Made by a program: the position numbers and the translations under genes
Notes under the pieces: model-generated
Told to the model about the DNA's origin: nothing
Databases searched by the model: none
Seen by the model: only the letters and a program-made list of their open reading frames with translations
DNA from: Candidatus Nanohaloarchaea archaeon
Lineage (GTDB): Archaea > EX4484-52 > GLR71
Assembly (NCBI GenBank): GCA_030594675.1
Contig: JAUVES010000055.1
Location: 1-5,279 of the forward strand
Reading direction: 5' to 3'
Length of the DNA stretch: 5,279 bases
In this document: positions 1 to 4,931 of the stretch, piece by piece
How the letters are laid out: every line of letters begins with the position of its first letter
Numbering within the stretch: position 1 is the stretch's first letter

Positions 1-43
1 TGTGAAGGGGCTGGAACCGTCCTATAAATATTGCTTTTTGCAT
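1..43 (-). CDS. nadM: NMN adenylyltransferase, archaeal type, N-terminal fragment (cut by left edge)
   Basis: Read on the minus strand from the ATG at 43-41, the first 14 residues are MQKAIFIGRFQPLH, and the frame is open to the window edge. The run of hydrophobic residues forming the first beta strand, followed by GRFQPLH, is the start of the GRFQPxHxGH nucleotide-binding signature of archaeal nicotinamide-nucleotide adenylyltransferase. This cytoplasmic enzyme joins NMN and ATP to give NAD and pyrophosphate. The first His of the HxGH motif is the last residue visible. Family members are usually around 170-180 residues, so over 90% of the gene lies to the left. A TATA-like box about 29 bases upstream suggests a leaderless mRNA. 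FAD synthase (RibL) and other cytidylyltransferases normally begin with GTFD rather than GRFQP, so they are less likely. A fused NadM-Nudix form cannot be excluded from this fragment. Confidence 0.82.
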   Translation of the reverse strand, partial: MQKAIFIGRFQPLH

Positions 44-66
44 GTTGTTCTATTTTTTATTCTTAA

Positions 67-78
67 GTTTTATATATG
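67..78 (-). promoter_or_regulatory. TATA-like box for the nadM fragment
   Basis: On the minus strand this reads CATATATAAAAC. Its centre lies about 29 bases upstream of the nadM ATG at 43. Archaeal TATA boxes sit roughly 26 bases upstream of the transcript start, so the transcript would begin within a few bases of the ATG. There is no Shine-Dalgarno-like motif before this ATG. The element is AT-symmetric enough that use in the rightward direction is also possible, but it is less well placed for that gene. Confidence 0.5.
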
Positions 79-87
79 GGTATTATC

Positions 88-98
88 TATTATAATGA
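88..98 (+). promoter_or_regulatory. possible TATA-like box for the 128-922 membrane protein gene
   Basis: The sequence CTATTATAATG is centred about 36 bases before the ATG at 128, which would place a transcript start near 118 and a leader of about 10 bases. The surrounding spacer is AT-rich throughout, so the exact element is uncertain. The box at 67-78 could also serve this direction with a longer leader. Confidence 0.3.
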
Positions 99-127
99 TG
101 CAGTATTTTTTATCTGATTGATGCGTT

Positions 128-922
128 ATGACAATTTCGGCGATTACAGACCTTATGAAAAAATCATATATTGTTTTTAAGAGCAATCTTGGCAAGTGTT
201 TTCTGATCGGCCTTGCTTTCTGGACCATTGTTATTGTTATCCAGCTGTTTTTTACTATTGTCAATGTTGTTCCCACGGGAATGGTATATAGTAATGAGTG
301 GTCTTTTGGGGGGTTTTTGGTACATTTTGTTATCAGTTTTATACTTACTATCTTTTCTAGCGGCCTCTATTATGCTATATCTGTAATGCGAAATATGAAG
401 ATTAAGCTTTCAGATATAGCCAAAGGAATTGAAAATTACTTTTTTGAACTGGTCAAGGCATTTATTGCTATACAGGCAATCATGTATGTTTTATTGTCTG
501 TTGTTGAGGTTATTATTGGCTATTATCCTCCTATTTTTTCTTTTGTGTATCTCTTGATAGCTATTGTGCTTTTCTGTGCTGCTGCGCTTGTGCAGTTTTC
601 ATTTGTGTTTTCATATCCTATTATTGTTATTGATAAGGCTGACGGGTTTGCTGCATTGAAGAAGAGTGCTGCATTCTTCAGGGTTAATGCCGGCATTGTA
701 CTTGGAACTATCCTGCTTGTTTTGTTGTGTCTTCTTTTCGTCTTTCTTAGTGCCGGATCTCTTTTTACTCTGGGATTATATGTTGCTGAGATAAATGCAT
801 ATATCGGAAATATTCTGATATTGCTTGCTACAGGCCTACTTGTTATTTTTATGGTTCTGATTTATCCTTATGCAGCTATATTGCTTGTAAATATGTATAA
901 GACAGGAAAAAAGGTAAAATGA
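128..922 (+). CDS. six-helix integral membrane protein, UPF0259/DUF975/GPDPase-membrane-domain-like
   Basis: This is a 264-residue, very hydrophobic protein with about six predicted membrane segments (near residues 24-48, 62-86, 108-131, 136-164, 188-212 and 226-255) and a basic C-terminal tail (KTGKKVK). Between helices 4 and 5, around residues 159-187, the stretch YPIIVIDKADGFAALKKS has the pattern of a hydrophobic strand, Asp, Gly, then Ala-Leu-x-x-Ser. That pattern recurs in the UPF0259/DUF975 and glycerophosphodiester-phosphodiesterase membrane-domain group of polytopic proteins. No catalytic residues are evident, and members of this group have poorly defined roles at the membrane. The ATG at 128 is preferred because an in-frame TGA at 119-121 lies just upstream with no alternative start between. 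The gene is divergent from nadM and 60 bases upstream of the PEP synthase-like gene. The family placement is from pattern recognition and is tentative; the membrane topology is much surer. Confidence 0.78.
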   Translation: MTISAITDLMKKSYIVFKSNLGKCFLIGLAFWTIVIVIQLFFTIVNVVPTGMVYSNEWSFGGFLVHFVISFILTIFSSGLYYAISVMRNMKIKLSDIAKGIENYFFELVKAFIAIQAIMYVLLSVVEVIIGYYPPIFSFVYLLIAIVLFCAAALVQFSFVFSYPIIVIDKADGFAALKKSAAFFRVNAGIVLGTILLVLLCLLFVFLSAGSLFTLGLYVAEINAYIGNILILLATGLLVIFMVLIYPYAAILLVNMYKTGKKVK

Positions 923-940
923 TTCTGTTTTTTTCTTTAA
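923..940 (+). terminator. oligo-T terminator after the membrane protein gene
   Basis: Directly after the stop codon the plus strand is T-rich, with a run of seven T at 928-934 and another of three T at 936-938. Archaeal RNA polymerase can terminate at such runs without a hairpin. The run lies before the TATA-like box of the next gene, which fits separate transcription of the two genes. Confidence 0.4.
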
Positions 941-952
941 TTGTCTGTGAAT

Positions 953-967
953 ATTTTTATAAATATA
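953..967 (+). promoter_or_regulatory. TATA-like box for the PEP synthase-like gene; decides its start
   Basis: The sequence TTTTTATAAATATA at 954-967 is a strong archaeal TATA-like element. It predicts transcription beginning at or within a few bases of the ATG at 983, giving a leaderless mRNA. This argues against the longer reading that starts at TTG 941 or GTG 947, since those codons lie upstream of or inside the promoter. Confidence 0.5.
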
Positions 968-982
968 GGTTCTATTTATACT

Positions 983-3523
983 ATGGAATTTGTTGTAAGC
1001 CTTGCAAGTGTTTCTTCCGGCTCTGCAGAAAAAGCAGGGGTAACTGCTGTTGTACTCTCTGATCTTTCAGGTGCTGGCGTTCCAATTCCTGATGGCTTTG
1101 TGGTGACTAATGCGGGATTTAATGAATTTCTGAAGGAGAATGGTGCTATTGAGTCGGTTTCCGGGCTTTTGGAAAATATTGGCGGATGCGGGCCTGAAGA
1201 ACTTGCGGAGAAATCAAAGAAAGTCCGTGATGTGATACTTTCAGGAAAAATCCCAAATAAGCTTAATCTTGAATTAAAGGCTGCTTATAGTTCTATGAGT
1301 GTCAGCAAAGGTATGGAAAATATTGATGCTGACAAGCTTGGCTCTATAAATGCAGGAGGGAGTGAGGCGCTGGTTGCAGTGCGATCGAGTGTGTTTACCA
1401 GCGGTTCTAAGAAGATATTGTTCAAAGGGTTTTATCCTTCATACCTGTATGTTGGCGGGTTCCAGGGAGTTAAAGATAAGCTTAAGGAGTGCTGGGCTTC
1501 GTTATACAGTGATGAGGCTATATTTGCAAGGCAGAAGTATAATGGTGGACAGGATATTTTTGTAGGTGTAATTATCCAGAAGATGATTGATGGTGAGAAA
1601 TCCGGTGTGTGCACTACGGCAAATCCCCTTACAAATAATGCTGATGAAATAGTTATTGAGAGCAGTTTTGGCTCCGGCCTTGCCTGCGGTGGTGAGATAA
1701 CTCCTGATGTGTTTATTGTTGAAAAGAGCTCAACAATCTTAAAAGGCAAGAAAATAAATTCCAAGGAATGGAAGCTTGTCAAGCATGCAGTCAGCGGTGA
1801 TGTCATCAAGGAGAAAATATCTCCTGAGCTTACAAATTCGCAATCACTTAATGGAAATGAGATTGCCTTGATATCTAATATGGCAAAGAATGTTGAAACT
1901 GTTATGAAGATGCCTATATATATGGAATGGGTCTGCAAGAGAGATAAGCTGTATGTTGTTAATGTTTCAAGAATTCTTACGATGGACAGGCCAATCAAGC
2001 CTGTATCTGATAGTTCCGGGGATTTGTTATTCAGAGGGATTGGTGCATGCAGCGGCGGAGCTGAAGGTGTTGCAAGGAAGGTGCATGATGTATCTGATAT
2101 TGCAAAGATTAAGGCAGGAGATATTCTTGTTGCGCCTTCTCTTGAGCCTGCGTCAATACTTGTGCTGAACAGGGTTGGCGGTGTTATTGTTGAAAGTGGC
2201 GGTGTGCTTTCTGATATGTCGATATTGTGCAGGGAACTTGATGTCCCTATTGTTGTGAACTGTTCTGATGCATGCGAAATGATTGAGGAAGGAAGCAGAA
2301 TTTTTGCTGATGCCACTTCAGGGAAGATTTATCTTAAGGGTGCTCCTTTGCAAAATGATTTAAATCAATCATCACAAGATTTAGGTGAGGTGCCAGTTCC
2401 TGAGCTAAAGACTGGTATGGAATCTGGTGGTGCATCTGCTATACTTCCTGAAGGTGATGGTGTGGGAGAGCGTGTTCCTGCGGAAGTTGGGCAGCAGGAA
2501 ACTAAAGTATCTTCTATCAGTGCAGGCAGCAATGAAGAGGAACATCCCTTTACTGATGCAGATGCTCATGATGAAGGTAAAGCACCTGATCTGAATGATG
2601 TGAAAAATATGATTGAAGAAGACCCTCAAAAGATGATTACAGGCACAAAAGTCAAAGTTTTAGCAAGTTCTTTGCAGAAACCGGAGACTCTTTTTGATGG
2701 GATTGGCCTTCTACCTTCTGAGCTTGTGCTTTTGAATCTTGGCAAACATCCTGATAAAGTACTTTCTGAAGGTATGGAAAATGAGCTTATAAAATATATT
2801 GAGACAAAATTTGGGCCGCTTGTTGAGTCTGTATATCCCAAACCTCTGGCTTTCAGAACTTTAAGTGCGCAGACATCAACCCTTAGAAAGCTTCCTGATG
2901 GAGATCATGAACAAGGTGAAGTCAATCCTAAGCTTGGCTGGAGAGGGATACGAAGAAGCCTTGATTCTCCTGCACTTTTTAAGGCAGAGCTTAAAGCGCT
3001 TAATAATCTTGTGCTTAAAGGGTATGATAATATTGAGATACTTCTTCCTTTTGTGCATCACCCAGGACAGGTGTCTGAGGTTAAGCAGATTTTTTCCGAG
3101 TGCGGCATTGATGCTGCAAAGATGCATGTAGGCATAAGTATTGAATCACCTGCGGCAGGTCTTATTGCTGTAGATTTTGCGAGAGCTGGAGTTGATTTTG
3201 TCTTTGTTGACTGTGACAGGATTGCTGAGCATATGCTTGGTGTCGACACGGCAAATCCGAGAGTTCGGAAGCATTTTGATGCAAAGCATCCGGGTGTGCT
3301 TAAGATGATAAAGATGATTATCAAGGACTATAAGGATAGTAATATCTTTGTCAATGTCGGCGGCTCTTTTTTAGATAATCCCGATATTGTGGAAAGACTT
3401 GTAGAATTCGGTGTTGATGCTATTGTTGTCCCTGCTGATAAGATGAAAGTTTCTAAGTATATTGTTGCGCGGGCTGAGAGGAAGATGCTTCTTGATGTTA
3501 TGCGAGAGGGCAGGAAGTTTTAG
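983..3523 (+). CDS. PEP synthase-like protein lacking key catalytic residues (probable pseudoenzyme)
   Basis: This is an 846-residue cytoplasmic protein with the three-domain plan of PEP synthase and PPDK; ppsA normally converts pyruvate and ATP to PEP, AMP and phosphate. Domain order: an ATP-grasp-like domain (about 1-335: GVPIPDGFVVT at 32, VAVRSS at 131, QKM at 199, SGVCTTANPLT at 207, TPD at 240); a swivelling phosphohistidine domain (about 345-452); an acidic linker (about 456-548); a PEP/pyruvate-binding barrel (about 551-841: NPKLGWRG at 648, E721, LGVD at 752). Manual alignment shows losses in each domain. In the first, the GGK lysine is Thr21, and the D-x-E then Q pattern has Tyr313, Glu315 and Asn327. 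The TSHAAI-type site reads LSDMSI with Asp411 for His. In the barrel, the GLxRxE Arg is Pro578, GTND is DCDR (743-746), and the Cys is Val792. Classical activity is therefore unlikely, though the frame is intact and the folds look kept. ATG 983 is chosen because homology begins there and the promoter fits; TTG 941 would add 14 residues. The true role is unknown. Confidence 0.85.
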   Translation: MEFVVSLASVSSGSAEKAGVTAVVLSDLSGAGVPIPDGFVVTNAGFNEFLKENGAIESVSGLLENIGGCGPEELAEKSKKVRDVILSGKIPNKLNLELKAAYSSMSVSKGMENIDADKLGSINAGGSEALVAVRSSVFTSGSKKILFKGFYPSYLYVGGFQGVKDKLKECWASLYSDEAIFARQKYNGGQDIFVGVIIQKMIDGEKSGVCTTANPLTNNADEIVIESSFGSGLACGGEITPDVFIVEKSSTILKGKKINSKEWKLVKHAVSGDVIKEKISPELTNSQSLNGNEIALISNMAKNVETVMKMPIYMEWVCKRDKLYVVNVSRILTMDRPIKPVSDSSGDLLFRGIGACSGGAEGVARKVHDVSDIAKIKAGDILVAPSLEPASILVLNRVGGVIVESGGVLSDMSILCRELDVPIVVNCSDACEMIEEGSRIFADATSGKIYLKGAPLQNDLNQSSQDLGEVPVPELKTGMESGGASAILPEGDGVGERVPAEVGQQETKVSSISAGSNEEEHPFTDADAHDEGKAPDLNDVKNMIEEDPQKMITGTKVKVLASSLQKPETLFDGIGLLPSELVLLNLGKHPDKVLSEGMENELIKYIETKFGPLVESVYPKPLAFRTLSAQTSTLRKLPDGDHEQGEVNPKLGWRGIRRSLDSPALFKAELKALNNLVLKGYDNIEILLPFVHHPGQVSEVKQIFSECGIDAAKMHVGISIESPAAGLIAVDFARAGVDFVFVDCDRIAEHMLGVDTANPRVRKHFDAKHPGVLKMIKMIIKDYKDSNIFVNVGGSFLDNPDIVERLVEFGVDAIVVPADKMKVSKYIVARAERKMLLDVMREGRKF
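2348..2626 (+). other. acidic, low-complexity linker between the swivelling and PEP-binding domains
   Basis: This segment encodes residues of about 456-548 of the PEP synthase-like protein. It is rich in Glu, Asp, Ser, Gly and Pro, with clusters such as NEEEHPF and DADAHDEG, and shows no hydrophobic core pattern. It sits where PEP synthases have the hinge that lets the phosphohistidine domain swing between the two active sites, but at about 90 residues it looks longer than the usual hinge. It is likely disordered. Confidence 0.6.
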
Positions 3524-3956
3524 ATTTTTTAGTTTGGTACCCATTTAGGTAAAATAGTAATTCTTTTGTATTCCATGCTTTGACTTCCGTCTGCTTATAG
3601 AAATGTTTATCCTGCGTCCAGATGCCGCCGTTATTAAGTATTGCCAGTGCGCATGCTAATATTGGTGAGTCTTTGATGTCTATATTTTCCATTATTTCAA
3701 TGCTGTAATTCATGTATGGTTCTATTTTTTCATCCGGAATCAATTCTATTTTCTGAAGAAAAAGTTCAAGTATGGTATCTATTTCTTCTTCTGATTTTTT
3801 TGTCCTTTTTATCATTTTATCCTTAATATTATATATTTCCTGAAGGACATATTCTGGGGTGTAGAGTTCGAGATTATCTGAGTAGATTATTTTTCTTGAA
3901 TGACGATTTTTAATTAAGGCTGATATTATTATGTTTGTGTCTACAACCAATATCAT
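3498..3956 (-). CDS. PIN-domain protein, PIN_2-like, putative ribonuclease (VapC-like)
   Basis: This is a 152-residue protein covering a complete PIN fold. The N-terminus has VVDTN with Asp6 and Asn8, then Glu40 in LQEIYN, the IDIKDSPILACALA segment with Asp93 and Asp96, and WTQDKHF with Asp116. These are the four acidic positions that bind metal in PIN nucleases, so it should be active. The pattern of LYTPEYVLQE followed by the D-x-K-D-x-P and IWTQDKHF blocks matches the PIN_2 group (PF10130) better than classical VapC. Such proteins cleave RNA, often as toxins, but no antitoxin gene is adjacent: upstream is a promoter region and then a gene on the opposite strand. The ATG at 3956 directly precedes the conserved first strand. 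The last seven to eight residues are read antisense to the 3' end of the PEP synthase-like gene, a 26-base convergent overlap. A sampled stretch, 3781-3840, has only 12 G/C of 60 bases. Confidence 0.88.
   Translation of the reverse strand: MILVVDTNIIISALIKNRHSRKIIYSDNLELYTPEYVLQEIYNIKDKMIKRTKKSEEEIDTILELFLQKIELIPDEKIEPYMNYSIEIMENIDIKDSPILACALAILNNGGIWTQDKHFYKQTEVKAWNTKELLFYLNGYQTKKSKTSCPLA
3524..3531 (+). terminator. oligo-T run after the PEP synthase-like gene
   Basis: Six T at 3525-3530 follow the TAG stop at 3521-3523 and could terminate the rightward transcript in the archaeal manner. The run lies inside the 3' end of the convergent PIN gene, where it encodes Lys codons, so it may be coincidental. 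Confidence 0.3.
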
Positions 3957-3980
3957 CTGGATTACCCTTTTTGGATAGGA

Positions 3981-3993
3981 GATATATATATTA
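3981..3993 (-). promoter_or_regulatory. TATA-like box for the PIN gene
   Basis: On the minus strand this reads TAATATATATATC, centred about 30 bases upstream of the ATG at 3956. That would put the transcript start about four bases before the start codon, an almost leaderless mRNA. The sequence between the box and the ATG contains AAAGGG but no convincing ribosome binding site at normal spacing. Confidence 0.5.
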
Positions 3994-4035
3994 CTACCAG
4001 AACGTATTTAAATGTATATCTTTTTGATTACAAGC

Positions 4036-4060
4036 TTAAATATATAAGTTAAATATATAA
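4036..4060 (+). promoter_or_regulatory. tandem duplicated TATA-like element for the DUF4352-like gene
   Basis: The 12-base sequence TTAAATATATAA occurs twice in direct repeat, at 4036-4047 and 4049-4060, 13 bases apart. The downstream copy is centred about 29 bases before the ATG at 4084 and predicts a leaderless transcript. The upstream copy would give a leader of about 16 bases. Two start points, or one promoter plus a regulator or transcription-factor-B contact region, are both possible. The rest of the 127-base divergent spacer (3957-4083) holds an ATTTAAAT palindrome at 4006-4013 and no gene. Confidence 0.5.
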
Positions 4061-4083
4061 AGCCGCTACTGCCAATAATATGT

Positions 4084-4851
4084 ATGGCTGTCGGAAAGAA
4101 TGATAAAAAGGGCAAAGCAAAGGACTCTGCCCTATCCGGAAAGGTTACAGTTGAATTTGAGAAGAAATATATTATCTATGCTGTTGTTTTTCTTTTGCTT
4201 ATTATATTTTTAATAAATGTTAAGGATGTAGATTTTTCTTTTTCCAAGGATGTATCTGATTCTGCAGATTATGATGATATTGGAAGAGATGGTGCTGATG
4301 CAGTGCCTGACAGATCTCAGGATATTTCTGAGCCTGATCCTTTACCTGTACCTGATCTGCCTGTAGATATTCCTGATAAGCCTCTACCGGAACCTGAAGT
4401 AGAGGATGATACTTATCTTCCTGTAGCAGGGGAAGTTGTAGTATCTCTTGGAGGTACTGCTGAGACAGAATTGTTAGATGTCACTTTCCATTCATTTGAA
4501 ATAGTGTCAAACTATACTTATCAGGCAGTTGAGAATGGGACTGAGATGACTGATTATCCTATGGCAGGTAAAGTGTTTATCATTGCTGATTTCTCTGTCC
4601 TGAATAAACATACTTCATCTATGTATATGGGATATGGACGGATTATACTGATAACTGGTGATGGGTATATATATGACCCGATAAGATATGAGGGTTATGA
4701 TGGATTGCCTAGATATGAGAAAGTTTATTCTGGTAATGAAATTTATGGTCCTGTTATTTTTGAGATTCCTTTCAATTCTGAGGATTTAAAGATACAGTAC
4801 AGCTTTTCAGGCCTTTCTATGACTCAGAGATTTGCTACATGGTTTTTGTGA
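4084..4851 (+). CDS. membrane-anchored protein with Pro/Asp-rich stalk and DUF4352-like extracellular domain
   Basis: This is a 255-residue protein. The first 28 residues are Lys-rich, then a single membrane helix lies at about 29-45. With the positive side first, the N-terminus should be in the cytoplasm and the rest outside the cell. Residues of about 49-112 form an acidic, Pro-rich stalk with repeated PDxPxP-like units. Residues of about 113-245 have the layout of the DUF4352 fold, an immunoglobulin-like beta sandwich: a start with strands around VVVSLG, a variable loop, GKVFIIADFSVLNK (162-175), GDGYIYDP (192-199), then YGPVIFEIP (221-229) and a final strand. There is no lipobox Cys, so anchoring is by the helix. 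In this family the domain is generally extracytoplasmic with no known enzyme activity. The gene is divergent from the PIN gene and convergent with the right-edge gene, so context gives no partner. The domain call is from pattern only. Confidence 0.78.
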   Translation: MAVGKNDKKGKAKDSALSGKVTVEFEKKYIIYAVVFLLLIIFLINVKDVDFSFSKDVSDSADYDDIGRDGADAVPDRSQDISEPDPLPVPDLPVDIPDKPLPEPEVEDDTYLPVAGEVVVSLGGTAETELLDVTFHSFEIVSNYTYQAVENGTEMTDYPMAGKVFIIADFSVLNKHTSSMYMGYGRIILITGDGYIYDPIRYEGYDGLPRYEKVYSGNEIYGPVIFEIPFNSEDLKIQYSFSGLSMTQRFATWFL

Positions 4852-4931
4852 GTGAATTGTTTTTTTGATATAATCTTTAGAGCTTAAAAATTTCAATTTT
4901 GAGTTAATAGAAAGATTATTCAAACTCAAGA
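4852..4931. terminator. convergent intergenic region with oligo-T run and inverted repeat
   Basis: This 80-base spacer separates two genes that face each other. A run of seven T at 4860-4866 follows the plus-strand stop. An inverted repeat pairs ATAATCTTT (4870-4878) with AAAGATTAT (4911-4919), and a smaller one pairs AAAATT (4887-4892) with AATTTT (4895-4900) around a two-base loop. The T run is the likely terminator for the plus-strand gene. The palindromes could help both directions, but they are weak AT-only or AT-rich stems. Confidence 0.4.

Noticed and set aside
2..121. Plus-strand open frame of 39 codons from GTG 2 to TGA 119-121
   Set aside because: It runs through an AT-rich divergent promoter region and antisense to the nadM start. 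Its hydrophobic translation is expected from T-rich DNA.
70..276. 68-codon minus-strand frame across the start of the membrane protein gene
   Set aside because: It is antisense to a well-supported membrane protein and has no recognisable features.
941..982. TTG at 941 or GTG at 947 as start of the PEP synthase-like gene
   Set aside because: These codons lie before or within the TATA-like element at 953-967, and the added residues have no counterpart in the family. ATG 983 fits both homology and promoter spacing.
1432..2316. A 294-codon open frame on the minus strand inside the PEP synthase-like gene
   Set aside because: It lies wholly antisense to a gene with clear family motifs. Its translation is Ser/Thr/Ile-rich with no recognisable domain, and it is what the reverse frame of this codon usage would give by chance.
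2865..3324. Several 71-88 codon frames on both strands within the PEP-binding domain region
   Set aside because: All are shadows of the conserved barrel domain, with no promoters and no family similarity that I recognise.
3480..3495. Small inverted repeat GAAG-ATG-CTTC as terminator of the PIN gene
   Set aside because: The stem is only four bases, lies inside conserved coding sequence and has no T run following it on the minus strand.
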